Assembly: GCA_965240325.2 (NCBI GenBank)
Contig: OZ251222.1
Location: 2,232,001 to 2,296,000 of the forward strand
From: Rebecca billardiae RCC1528
Taxonomy: Eukaryota; Haptophyta
Reading direction: 5' to 3'
DNA length: 64,000 bases
In this document: positions 11,601 through 21,920 of the stretch, piece after piece
How positions within the stretch are numbered: position 1 is the stretch's first letter
Layout of the letters: each line of letters begins with the position of its first letter
The notes under the pieces: model-generated
Seen by the model: the letters and a program-made list of their open reading frames with translations, nothing else
Told to the model about the DNA's origin: nothing
The model's database searches: none
Position numbers and translations under genes: made by a program

Positions 11601-14600
11601 CTGGCTCTACAGCTGGCGAGCGTTCACGATCGTCGCGGGCTCGCCTGTCGCGGCGCCGGCCGTGCTCGAGAAGACGACGACGGGCACGAGCCTGCCGCGC
11701 ATCGCCTTCGCGTCGGCGGCGCTGCAGGCGGGGGCGACGTACCAGTTTGAGCTCGAGGTGAGCGGCGGCACCGCCACCGCCGCCGGCTCCGTCACGGTCG
11801 TGATGAACCGGCCGCCGTTCGGCGGCAGCCTCGCCGTCGCGCCGCGCAACGGCACGGCGACAGAGACGCTCTTCACGCTCACCTCCGACTTCTGGTCGGA
11901 CGACGACCTGCCGCTCGAGTACCTGTTCGGCTACCTGACGTCGGCGGACGTGGCCGCGGGCTCCGACGCGCAGAGCCTCGGCCCGCGCGCCAAGTCCACC
12001 TCGATCCAGGCCGACCTGCCCACGGGCGAGCTCACCGCGACCGTCTTTGTCTATGACATCTTCAACGGCCGCACGGAGGCGCGCGACGGGCCGATCTCCG
12101 TGCTCGAGCCGACGGTGGTGGACCAGGCGAAGGTGAACGAGGTGGCGCAGCGCGCGCGGAACGCCAACGCCGCCGGCCAGGGCGCGCAGGCCAGCCAGGC
12201 GATCACCGCGCTCGCCTCGTCGGCGTCGGCGCCGGGCGGTCGGCGCCGCCTCAACGAGGGCGGGCTGAGCGCCGAGTCGATCAACGAGCTGCTCGAGCTC
12301 ACGCGGGCGGCGACGGGCGTGGCGATCGACAGCGTGGAGCAGCGCGACGTGGCGGCGGGCACGATCACGGCGGTCGTGTGCGCCGCGGGCGACGCCTCGC
12401 TCGACGCCGACGGGCAGGCCGCCACCTTCGAGCAGCTGCGCGGGCTCGTCTCGGGCGGCGCCACCTCGACCGGCCTGAGCGCAAAGTCGCTCGACAACTT
12501 CATCACCGCCTTCTCCGTCGGGCTCTCGGCGCGCAACGCCAACCTGACGAACGTGACGGACGCGCAGGCGGAGCTGGTCAACGCGCTCGTCAACGCCGCG
12601 CGGAGCTCCTCCGCCAACGTGCTCGCCGTGGGCAAGCTCGCGGAGGAGGAGGCGACGGAGAAGACGAGCTCGGAGTTCAACGTGTCGGTCGCGGTGCGCG
12701 ACCCGGCCGCCGTCACCAACTCGACGGTGAGCGTGCCGGGCAGCTCGGCGGCGGTGGGCGTGCCCACCGGCTTCGGTGACAGCCTCGGCGGCGCGGATAC
12801 CGCCGGCGGCGTCACCTTCGCCGTGAGCACCCAGTCGCAGAACACGTACACCGACCCGGCGACGCAGACGGTCTCGGGGCAGACGGGCGACGCGGGCAAT
12901 GGGCCGGGCGTGCTGGGCCCGCAGCAGTCGAACCTGCTCTCGGTGGAGGTGGGGAGCGTGGGCTCGGGCGCGGGGATCACCGTCTCGGGCCTGGCGACGC
13001 CGCTCCTGCTCACGCTCGACAGGCAGGGCGACGCCCCCGTCGAGTGCCGCTTCTTCAACGAGTCGACGAGCGAGTGGGCCACCGACGGCTGCCGCACGGT
13101 GCTGCCGCCGGGCGACTCGCGCCTCACCGTCGGCTTCAGCGAGGTGCTGCACGCGCTGCCGACCGACGCGCTCGTGCCCGCGGGCGCGGACTTCGACGCG
13201 AAGGTGTACTGCCTGTGCACCCACCTCACCACCTTCGCCATCTACTCGGCGCCCTCCTCGACCGAGGAGCTCGAGGACGAGGTGTCGGCGATCGCCAACA
13301 AGCCGGTCAACACGTTCAACGAGGACGACATCGAGGCCGCCTTCCAGGGCTCGCCCGAGGAGATCTTCCGGCGGAACGAGACGATGGTGGTGCTGCTGTC
13401 GATCATGATCGGGCTCATGTTCATCACCGTCGCCTTCGCCGCGTACGTCGACAACCGCGCGTGGACCAAGATGCAGAAGCGCATGAACGAGGAGAACATC
13501 GAGGACCGCAAGCGCCGCACCGCGCTCGCCGACCGAGTCGAGGCGCAGCTCGACCACCTCGACGACGAGATCGACGCGGCGATGGACCGCGCGGCCAAGG
13601 TGATCCGGCAGCAGTTCGGCTTCAAGCGCACCGCCACCCTCGAGCAGGCGGGCGGGCCGGACACCCGCGCCGAGCTCGAGCAGGCGATGCGCGACCGGCG
13701 CAAGCGCGAGCACGTCATGACCAAGCTGATTCGGCTCGTGTCGGGCGAGATCGGCAGCAACCACACGATCCTCTCGCTGTGCTTCGGCGACCCGGAGAAC
13801 CAGCGGCGCGCGGAGGTGGTGCAGATCTTCTGGTCCATCCTCTTCATGGAGCTGCTCGTCGAGATCATGCTCTACTCGGGGCCCGCCGACGCGGTCGACG
13901 ACTGCGGCGCGCTGCTCGTGTCGGGCCAGGGCGGCCAGTTTGGCGGCGGGATCATCGGGCTCATCTGGACGGCCATCGTCACGTCGGTGCTGTGCGGCCC
14001 GTACCTGTACATCATGGTCAAGCTGTACGACTACGCGAACGGGCGCACGGGGCCGGTGCTCGACCGGCTCTTCTACGCGCTGCGCCAGCACATTGAGAGC
14101 GAGCTCGAGGAGCAGGGCGACTCGGACAAGATTGCGCCCGTGTTTGGCCGGCGTACCAGCGTCAGCGCCGACGATCTCGACCGCAGCTCTCGGCGGTACA
14201 CCTCGGGCGACCGGCTGTCCGTCGGGCCCGCGGCTGGGGGCGAAGGCTCGGAGGTGGGCACGCCCGTCGTGCCGAGCAGCGGCGGCGCCGGGCAGATCGT
14301 GCCTGTGCCGACCGACGCGGCCGGACAGGCCGGGCGGCCGTCCCCGCCCTCAGCCGGGCGGGGAGCGGTCGAGCCGCCGCCCGCACCGCCAGAGCCGACG
14401 CCGCCCGGCCTCGCCGTGGTGACGTCGAGCGGCGACATCGAGCAGCAGCGGAGCGGCCGTCCGCCGCCCCCAACGGGTGAGCCGCCGATGTCGCCGATGC
14501 CCATGTCTCCCGCGCCCGGCCCGGGCGGCGTGCGCCTCTCCAAGGAGACTGTCTTCCACCTGCGCGCCATCTTTGACCGGTACGACCTGGGCGACGGACA

Positions 14601-15414
14601 GCAGGACGGCGTGATCAGCACGTTCTCCCTCGGCCGCATGGTGCGCCACTTCTGCCACAAGTCGACGCAGCCCGAGGACCAGGACGAGATGCTGGCGAAC
14701 ATCAGGGGGCTGGACACGGACGAGTCGGGCGCGATCACCTTCACAGAGTTCCGCGTGTGGTACCGCGAGAACCTCGTGAATGCGCTCGAGCGGGAGAAGC
14801 TGCGGAGCCAGGGCTGGCGCAAGGTGTGGTTCTGCCTCACCAACTTGCGCATCTCGCCGCTCAGGAAGCAGATCGCCGCGTGGGTCATCATCTGGATCCT
14901 CGTCGCTGGCACCTGCTTCATCACCTTCATCTTTGGCACGGTGCTCGGAGACGCGGCCGTGTGCCGCATGCTCGTCGCGTGGGTGATGGCGTGCATCTCG
15001 ACGTTCACGCTCGAGGTGCGCGAGAGCGGCGCGCGGCGCGTGCGTGGCGGCGCGGTGCGTGGCAGGGCACGACTTCTGCGAATGTGCGCGTCGCTGACGG
15101 TCGTGCATGTCGCGACTCCCGCGGTTCCCCCCCGACGCCGCCGCGCGCGCGCGCGTGCGCAGGAGCCCGGCATGATCACCTGGGACACCATCAGCCCCTT
15201 CCTGTTCGCCTGGGTCAAGGTGTCGATCCTTGGGTGCGCCGTCGCGAGCGTGGTGGACACGGGCGCGAGCGGCGCGGCCTCAGGCGCTACCGCGGCATCT
15301 CGGGCCGAGGAGGGCCAAGCATCTGCGGCCAAGCCCACCTCAGTGAAGCCTCCGAACCAGCCACCGGGGGCCGGGGCCACTGGGTCTGGGCCCACTACGC
15401 AACCCGCCGAATAG
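4021..15414 (+). CDS. giant polycystin/REJ-type membrane protein with polyproline ectodomain, IPT, GPS and EF-hands
   Basis: Unspliced frame of 3797 aa. A signal peptide (from MKIKGAHSRMVV) precedes a proline-rich region to about residue 598, including GGAPPMGG-type tandem repeats (about 111-240) and SPPPS/TPPP runs like algal hydroxyproline-rich proteins. Next come nine copies of a roughly 90-100-residue module with a Trp-x(n)-Cys core and a LCY motif (about 599-1514), then five IPT/TIG domains (about 1527-2020), a REJ-like region (about 2150-2700), and a GPS motif CLCTHLTTFAIYS (about 3064-3076). Hydrophobic segments begin near 3122, 3266, 3311, 3618, 3646 and 3727. Two EF-hands lie near 3518 and 3564. 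The order REJ-GPS-TM resembles PKD1/REJ proteins, which sense extracellular cues, but a PLAT domain and a full channel are not evident. ATG 4021 is chosen for the signal peptide. Residues 3666-3714 are probably intron (15016-15162). Confidence 0.85.
15016..15162 (+). other. probable 147-nt in-frame intron in the polycystin-like gene
   Basis: The segment starts GTGCGCGAG after codon GAG and ends in a C-rich tract followed by GCGCAG before GAGCCCGGC. It is exactly 49 codons, phase 0, with no stop. It encodes an Arg/Ala-rich, low-complexity peptide that interrupts two hydrophobic stretches. Its removal joins FTLE to EPGMITWD. Intron status is inferred from splice sites and peptide character. Confidence 0.6.
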
Positions 15415-15494
15415 GCTTAGTTAGGAATGACGAATAGCGGTATATAGGCAAGATCAGCAGACATCGTGGCCCGTGAGTGTGGGCATGGTATAAA
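15415..15494. promoter_or_regulatory. 3' flank of polycystin-like gene
   Basis: Short AT-richer spacer between the stop codon and the start of repeat beta. It includes TATAAAA at about 15489. Probably 3' UTR. No polyadenylation signal can be assigned with confidence. Confidence 0.3.
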
Positions 15495-15560
15495 ATGACC
15501 GCGTTCCGCGGTCCTTCCGTAGAACCAACGTAGTTAGGGGCCCGCGGTGCACCCTCCGTC
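15495..15560 (+). repeat. dispersed repeat beta, copy 1, with 7-bp hairpin
   Basis: About 66 bp shared with 21158-21231. It begins with the perfect hairpin GACCGCG-TTC-CGCGGTC (15497-15513), continues with CCGTAGAAC and AACGTAGTT, and ends with GGGCCCGCGG and TGCACCCTCC. It lies 80 nt after the stop of the polycystin-like gene. Confidence 0.8.
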
Positions 15561-17278
15561 GGCATATGCTGTCCGTCCAACGCGCGGCCGTAGCGGCAGC
15601 AGCAGCGCGGAGCGCCGTCGAGCATGCGCGGCAAACGAATAATGGAATATTATGCAGCGCGGGCGAGTCGACGGTCTGGAAAATGCGCGATCACGCCACA
15701 GCAGGCTGGCAGAGCCCGCCCCGAGCTGCAGCATGCGCCGTAGGTGCTGCCCCAAGCTCTCGACTGCCCGTAAGCGGCGGCATGTGCGGCGGCGCCGGCG
15801 GCGGCCATGCTGCCCCGCCGTTGCGCGCCGCGGGGCGCTGCCAGCACCTCCGTGGTGAAGCGCACAGCGCTCGAGCCCACAGGGGCTGGCGACCGTCAAA
15901 CCGACACCCCATGACACGGGCCGGGGCTGCGTGTGCCAGCTGCACGCACCCCCTGGGCCCACCTGGCCCGCTCGAGCAGCTCGCGCCTTGGGTGCGCACA
16001 GCGGCTCGAGTATACTGGGTCTGGTATGGGACGCCTGCTGCGGTGCCGCCGAGCGAGCACGTGCGGCCGAGGGTCACGCAGCACGGGCGACTCGACGGCG
16101 GCGAGCAGGCGCGACGGCCTCGCCGCGCCGCGGTAGAGCCTGCCCGGGCTGCAGCACGCCGTAGGAGCAGCCCAGCGCCCTCCTCCGCCCTCCAGCTTCG
16201 GCGCGCGCAGCAGGCCCGGCGGCGGACATGCTGGCGTGCCCAAGCAAGCAGGCAGATGGGCGCTGCCGGCCGCGCCGTCGCAAAGCGCGCAGAACTCGAG
16301 CTCGGGGGGGCGGACGGCCGCCAAACTGGCGCCGCAGGACGTGGCACTGCGTGCGCCAGCTGCGCGCACCCGCTGCGCCCGCGTAGCCCGTGCGAGCGCC
16401 GCGCCTCGAGCACACGCCGCAGCAGCTCGACACAGCCACTGCAGCGCGCACGCAGCCTGCACGGAGTGCACGCCGTGGCCCGTCGGCATCTTGGAAGCCG
16501 CCGAGAGCGTGTGCTTTCCCCGCACGACGGCGGTAGCTGCCGCGATGTATACGAGCGTGCTGCCGCGCCGGCCGCCGCTGCCCGGCCGCTGCGCCGGCTT
16601 CCACTCCGCGCCCGCTGCGCGTCCGCAGCTGGCAGCTGCGCCCGCCGTCAGCCGGCCCGGTGGCCAGCTGCCGCGCTCGCTGGGCGACCACTCGATGATG
16701 CGCGCAGCGTAATAAAGTGCGCGCTGGGCACCTCCTCGTCGCGTGCAATTTCGAGGTAGTCCTGCATCTGCTCCTGCATCAGCCCCTCCCACCCTGCGCG
16801 CGGGCGCGGACGGAGTCGCACGCACGCGGTCCGATCGACGATCGATCGAGGCGCGGGCCGCGGCGCCGGGACGGGCGTCGACGCGCAGGTTAGGTAGGTA
16901 TGGTGCCGGCGCTTCCCGCAGGCGTTGCGCGCTTGGGGCGAGTGGGGCGCGTGGGCGAGACCAGCGGCCAGCCAGCCCACGCCACCGGCGCGAGGGCACC
17001 GGCGCGGCGCGCACACACACTTTGGGCCGCGGACCTGGTCGCGGGGCCGCCGCGCGGCTGCGTGACCGGCAGCTGTGAGTGAGCTGATCGAGTGAGCAAG
17101 CCGAATGCGCGTCCGGAGGTACCTGCAGGCGCGCTCGGGGAGGGCCGAGGGCGATAGGTCGAGACCAGCGGCCGGCCGGCACCCGTCGCGCACGCACTCG
17201 GTGCGCGCCTTTGAAGGCGGCATCCTCGCTCGGGCCGATGTCGTCGCGCCGCTCGCGAGCACGAGACAGCTGACAGGC

Positions 17279-17552
17279 GGGTAACTTGGTTGTGACAAGC
17301 GCTATTCAAAAGAATATCTTTCAATATTATCAAGGCGGTTCATCCATCGAGGCAAGCGGGTAACTGGCTTTAAATAGCGCTATTCAAAAGAATCTCTTCA
17401 ATATGATGAGGAGGTTCATCCAACGAGACAGGTGGGTAACTTGGTTTAAAAGCGCTATTCAAAAGAATCTCTTTCAATACCATGAGGCGTTTCATCCATC
17501 GAGACAGACGGGTAACTTCTTTTCGCAAGCGCTATTCAAAAGAATCTGGCCT
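17279..17552 (+). repeat. tandem repeat, 76-79-bp unit, four copies
   Basis: Units start at 17279, 17358, 17434 and 17510 with GGGTAACT. They share GCGCTATTCAAAAGAATCT, TTCAATA, and GTTCATCCATCGAGACAG, with point differences; the last copy is partial. The AAAAGAA/CTC core resembles the start of repeat alpha copy 3 near 58503, so the array may have been amplified from that family. Confidence 0.85.
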
Positions 17553-17756
17553 CATAGCTGTTTTCGACCCAAAACAATCAAACGTCGCTCGGCAAACTCG
17601 TACTCCAGCATACAAGAAGGACAAAAATACTCACTTGTTTCACCCCCGGGGTATCTGATCCCACGTCCGTCCATCGACTTATGCGGAATGGCGTGGGCGC
17701 GCTTATTTCGTCAAGCGCGTAGTTGCTAATGCAGAGCACTATGGGCCAACGTACCC

Positions 17757-17900
17757 CTCGAAAAATCGAAAACTCACCCTCCAACAGCCCTCAAAATCGT
17801 CCCCCATCCCCTTTTCTTTGATCAAAAGATCTTTTTGACAACGTAGTGAGGGCCCCCGGCGGGGCTCCACGCTACGCGCTCCGCCCTGCACCGCGGGCCA
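17757..17900 (-). repeat. dispersed repeat alpha, copy 1
   Basis: About 140 bp, homologous to 23009-23148 and 58490-58653. Shared blocks are CCTTTTCTTTGATCAAA, AGATCTTTTTGA, GCTCCACGCT, GCGCTCCGCCCTGCACCG and CGGGCC. Similarity to copy 3 extends upstream to about 17640. On the minus strand copies 2 and 3 keep an EKRDGG peptide; this copy has stops and reads a decayed KKRGWG equivalent. Confidence 0.8.
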
Positions 17901-18996
17901 TTACTCAGTAGTGCTCTGGCCAGCCGTCATGCGTGTGACGACGCTGATGCTGCATGACGCTAGCAATTACAGGTATATATAGCGCACTACGACTGCTACT
18001 ACAGTTATTATATTGAAACAAGTACGCGCGCTGATCTCGCCTGCCTGAGCTGTGTGCGTCACGTATTCTTAGTAAAATGTAGCTATCCGCTGGCTGCCAT
18101 TCAGTTATAACTGGTCCCGGAGTATCCACTGTCAATCTGATGTCTTTGACGACGCTGACTGACGAGTGACGATGGCGGCCATAACTCATAAGTACCGTCC
18201 ATGATGCGCCGCCCATGCCGCCGGCCGCTCCGTCGTGGCAGGGCCGGCAGGCGGCGGCCGCAGTCACAGGCGATATGCGCTGTGGCGACGAGCCGGGCGG
18301 CATATGCCGCGCCACTGGTCAGCTTCCATTGCGTCACGGCGGCTGGTCGGCGGGGCACGCCGCATGGCGCGTCGGCGACCAACTCGGACACGCCCACTCG
18401 CCACTGTCGCCTTGCCTCAGCGGCAGCAGTCAGCGCGGATCGCCGCGACGGTGGCCACCTCGCGCCCGCTTCACTGGCTTCGTGCGGCCTTGCCATCGGC
18501 CGGGCCGCCCCGCGTTCACGGCCGTCAACCTGCCCCGGTGGCAGCTAAAGAGGGTTTACATGCATGCGACGATTTGAATGAGACGCGTGCTGCCGGCTGG
18601 CGAGGAAATCGACAAGCGCGAGGACGAGGTTGATGCGGAATGGAGGTCCGTAGACACTGTGAGCGCTGGCCTCTCTGCTGACTCCAGAGCTGAGAGCGCC
18701 GCACGCGCACATGTGACAAGCACCCGTCTGATGCGCCTTCGGTCAAGTTGCAGAAGGTGGTCCGTGGTGAAGCGATCCAGCCCTTCCGCGGAGGCAAGTT
18801 TAAAAGGTGCACGCCCCGGCCCGTGAGCGCTTCGACGCTGACCCGTCTGCGCTTGTGGCCTTCGCCGCGACGCGCGGTCTCGCTACTGTACGCCCGTGCC
18901 CAGACTGCGGCGGAGGGCGGAGGCGTTGGCGGGCGACCTGTCAACGGAGGGCGGAGGGCGGTTGGCCGGTTGCCTTTCCCCGGTGAGCTCGGGACG
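17901..18996. other. 5' flank of GT90 gene, including repeat gamma copy 1
   Basis: No confident gene. The 49-bp repeat gamma lies at 18034-18082. GC-rich overlapping open frames at 18100-18640 on both strands contain no recognisable domain. TTTAAAAGG near 18799, about 200 nt before the GT90 start, is a possible TATA-like element. Confidence 0.5.
18034..18082 (+). repeat. dispersed repeat gamma, copy 1
   Basis: Matches 25909-25957 and more loosely 48431-48493. Shared blocks are ATCTCGCCTGCCTGAGC, TGTGTGCGTC, ATTCTTAGTAAA and TGTA. It carries no coding signal. Confidence 0.75.
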
Positions 18997-21030
18997 ATGG
19001 CGTCGTCAAAACGGACGACGACGGCTCCTTGGCTGTGCGCACGCAGATGGGGTCGGCGTGCATGCATTTGGGCCTTGCTGCTCGCGACGAGCATTACCGC
19101 CGCTGAGCCTCGGCGAGGCAAGAGCGCTCCGGCCAACGCCCCGATTTTATCGCCTGACCGCTGCGCCAGAGTCCAGCACGACGAGAGCGACGGGCTCACG
19201 AGCATCGACCGCAGGTCGTCGGGCGCGTCCCTGCCGATCGACGCACCACGGCCAGCGCCATTTCCGCTGGTAACCTCGGCACCGGGCGAAATCGGCGTGG
19301 TCGAGCGCGCGATACTTGAGCGGGCACGTTCGCGCCAGGCTGGCATCTTCGACACAGCCCAGCAGCGCGGCGGCCGCTGGATCGAGGGCGCCGTGCGCGT
19401 GCAGCTTCGCCACTGGTTTCAGAGGGGCTTTTGGGACGTGGCCCAATGGACTCGAGAGCTGTCAAAACGCTACCCGCACGCATTCGTGGCGCGAATCGAG
19501 CACGGCACCGTGCGGCGCCTGCACATGGCCATGCCCGGCTACAAGGTTTACCGGCAGGCAGCCATGCTGTGCATGCTGCAGCGTGTGGCGCAGCTCGACC
19601 TCGAGCTCAACCTGACTGTCGTCGTGTACCCGTCGGACAGCTGTCCAGGCAATGCCTGGCCCCAGCCCGAGCCTCGGGGCGTCTCCTGCCCGCTCGAGTG
19701 TGAGACCAACTCGACGCGTGCCATTCCCTTTGGCGGCGCATCTGCCCGCGCGCACCCGGCGTGTGCCGCGCCACGGCCGACGCAGTGCAAGTGCGGCAAG
19801 TACGTCGAGCAGCCGTCGACGGTGAGCGTGCTGCCGGGGCTCGTAGAGGCGCGGCTACCGCTGCCAGTGCTATGCTTCCAGAAGGACGCGCAGAACCGCG
19901 AGGCCGCGCTGCTCCCAGAGATGGAGCTGCTGATGGGCCAGCGCGGCAAGTTCACGCCCGACGAGCTCACGGCGGCGCTCAAGAAGCGGCGCGGCGAGGC
20001 CGCGCCGCAGCCGCCACGGCTCTCGGCTGCGCAGGCCAAAGCCTCGCGCAGGGTGCGCGAGGCTCGTACCGGCGGGGACTTCCTGCGTGGGCTTGAGGAT
20101 GTCCGCACCACCGTGCTCAGGAACAGCTACCCGAATCGAGGCCAGACCATGCTGCAGTACGATGTGCCTTGGACGGCCAAGAGCGGGGGTGCTGCCTACT
20201 TCGCCGGCACGGCTTCCGGCAATTTCGAGGGGTTGCTCAACCAGCGCGCGCGCGTGTGCTCGGCACACCAACTGCTCGCGACGCCGTCGCAGATCGGCGC
20301 GGAACATGGCGCCGAGCCCGTGCCCGGCACCGAGAGCGTCTCTCGCGCGGCGCACGCGCTCATCCGCCCGCTGACGAACCGCTCGGGGCTGTTGTGCCGG
20401 CTCACCCTCGCGTCGTGCACGTCGGGTCTGGAACAGCTGGGGCAGTGCGCAGACGGCTCTGCGCTCGCGAAAGGGCCCAGGACCACGTGGGCCGACGCGC
20501 TGCGGCACAAGTACATCCTCTCGATGGACGGGAACGGTGCGACCTGCTCGCGGGTGTACCTGGCGCTCCTCAGCGGCTCGGTGCTGCTCAAGCTCGAGGC
20601 GTCGCCGCCGCTCCTGCAGCCGTCCAGCCTCTACTTCCACAGCGCACTGCGCGCGTGGGAGCACTTCGTGCCGGTGACGGAGGGCAACATTGGCGCGACC
20701 GTCGCGTGGCTCGACGCGCACGACCACGTGGCGCAGAGCATTTCGGCGGCCGGCAGCGCGTTCGCTCGTGAGGAGTACACGGACGCGGTCGCGGTGCGGT
20801 ACACGCACTTCCTGCTGCACGCCCTGGCACAGCTCCACCGGGCCACGCATCGACCCAGCGCAGGCGGTGCGACGCCGTTCTTTGAGACCCCAATCGCGAG
20901 AGCAACGCACCGTAATCTGGAGAACTACGCTCTGGCATGCAATGGCCAGCTCGGGAGGGGGCGAATCGGGTCCGATTCCGAGCTGGCAGCCCTTCTCGCT
21001 GAGCTTGATTCTGATGAGTCAGTTGATTGA
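18997..21030 (+). CDS. glycosyltransferase family 90 (CAP10/POGLUT-like)
   Basis: Protein of 677 aa. The N-terminus (MASSKRTTTAPWLCARRWG) leads into a hydrophobic signal or signal-anchor segment, so the enzyme should enter the ER/Golgi. The C-terminal half has the GT90 signature: KYILSMDGNGATCSRVYLAL around residues 505-525 (DGNG from D511), then SGSVLLK, then LRAWEHFVPV. Family members include animal POGLUT/Rumi O-glucosyltransferases and fungal CAP10 xylosyltransferases; donor and acceptor here are unknown. An HTKCKCGKY-like Cys-rich stretch lies mid-protein. ATG 18997 is the first in-frame ATG and immediately precedes the signal sequence; upstream extension needs a TTG. Mobile elements A and B flank the gene, but its own frame is intact. 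Confidence 0.88.
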   Translation: MASSKRTTTAPWLCARRWGRRACIWALLLATSITAAEPRRGKSAPANAPILSPDRCARVQHDESDGLTSIDRRSSGASLPIDAPRPAPFPLVTSAPGEIGVVERAILERARSRQAGIFDTAQQRGGRWIEGAVRVQLRHWFQRGFWDVAQWTRELSKRYPHAFVARIEHGTVRRLHMAMPGYKVYRQAAMLCMLQRVAQLDLELNLTVVVYPSDSCPGNAWPQPEPRGVSCPLECETNSTRAIPFGGASARAHPACAAPRPTQCKCGKYVEQPSTVSVLPGLVEARLPLPVLCFQKDAQNREAALLPEMELLMGQRGKFTPDELTAALKKRRGEAAPQPPRLSAAQAKASRRVREARTGGDFLRGLEDVRTTVLRNSYPNRGQTMLQYDVPWTAKSGGAAYFAGTASGNFEGLLNQRARVCSAHQLLATPSQIGAEHGAEPVPGTESVSRAAHALIRPLTNRSGLLCRLTLASCTSGLEQLGQCADGSALAKGPRTTWADALRHKYILSMDGNGATCSRVYLALLSGSVLLKLEASPPLLQPSSLYFHSALRAWEHFVPVTEGNIGATVAWLDAHDHVAQSISAAGSAFAREEYTDAVAVRYTHFLLHALAQLHRATHRPSAGGATPFFETPIARATHRNLENYALACNGQLGRGRIGSDSELAALLAELDSDESVD

Positions 21031-21157
21031 TATTATTTATTGATGACGACGATCGCGAGAGTCGACAGAATGTCAAATATGTCAATGATTGTCGTGAAGA
21101 GTTAATTACGTAACTAGCGAGTAGCGTCGCTCGCGACGTACGCGTACGATATATATA

Positions 21158-21231
21158 TGACCGCGTTCCGCGGTCCTTTTCCGTAGAACGAACGTAGTTC
21201 AGGGCCCGCGGTGGCGGTGCACCCTCCATCG
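21158..21231 (+). repeat. dispersed repeat beta, copy 2, with 7-bp hairpin
   Basis: Second copy of the beta sequence, with the same hairpin at 21159-21175 and an extra GGCGG inside the GGGCCCGCGGTG motif. It starts 127 nt after the GT90 stop, which mirrors copy 1 behind the polycystin-like gene. Confidence 0.8.
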
Positions 21232-21920
21232 CAGTCGTCTATTGACAGACCCGGAGTTGCATGCCCGTACAACTAGACTCCAGCGGCGCGCCGCCGCCCG
21301 CCGCGCCGGGCGCGGGCCCATCGCACTTCGCAGCCGCCGGCGCGGCGCCGATTGTGTACAGGCGGATGCGACGAGGCGTGATCGACGCATGAGCGCGACT
21401 CCACGTGCACGCCAGGCCACGCGAAGCTGACAGCCAGGGAGCACGGTGCGGGGCCGCGGATTCGTTCGGGCCGCTGCTGCTGACTGACCGCTGTGGCGCT
21501 GTCCCGCGGGTCACCGCGCACCGGCAGCGCCAGGATAGTTAGATGATTTGCACTGGTCCGAGTAGGGTTCGACCAGCGCCTGCGCGACGGCCGACAGGCG
21601 GGCGCGAGGCGTGATCGACGCATGAGCGCAACTCTACGTGCACGCCAGGCCACGCGGAGCTGACAGCCCGAGGGAGCACGGTGCCGAGGTCGGAGGTGCG
21701 AGCGGGCACCAGTCACGGATCGTTCGCGCACGCCGCGCGTGCACGGGCTGACACACCTCGATCAGGCTCGGCACGCGTTGCAGAGGCACAGCCAGCTCTG
21801 GGGACGTCCCGCACCACCGTCGCCCGCGCAGCTCGTCCTCCTCGTAGAGTACCGTTCCACAGTGACTATTGCCGACGCGCACTCTGCTTTGCAATACGAC
21901 GACGAGGTGTGCATCCTCTT

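Larger units (their letters stand above)
15495..17900. mobile_element. degenerate mobile element A
   Basis: Bounded on the left by repeat beta (15495-15560) and on the right by repeat alpha (17757-17900). The motif GGCCCGCGGTGCA near 15538-15550 recurs inverted (TGCACCGCGGGCC) at 17887-17899. The same arrangement is seen in element B (21158-23148). On the minus strand, 16484-16561 encodes a peptide (IAAATAVVRGKH core) matching the HTH-like peptide of element B (IAAAISVVRRKH). The interior also holds degenerate internal duplications (around 15720-15790 and 16140-16230; around 15930-16010 and 16340-16420) and a four-copy tandem repeat. No intact transposase is visible, so it is called a decayed or non-autonomous element. 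Exact ends and target duplication are unresolved. Confidence 0.5.

Noticed and set aside
8797-14091. 1764-codon open frame on the minus strand
   Set aside because: It lies antisense to the polycystin-like gene, is Arg/Ala/His-rich with no domain, and is the expected shadow of GC-rich codon usage.
15566-17298. Several 200-430-codon frames in element A
   Set aside because: They overlap on both strands, are Ala/Arg/Cys-rich and decayed; only the short psq-like peptide at 16484-16561 shows homology.
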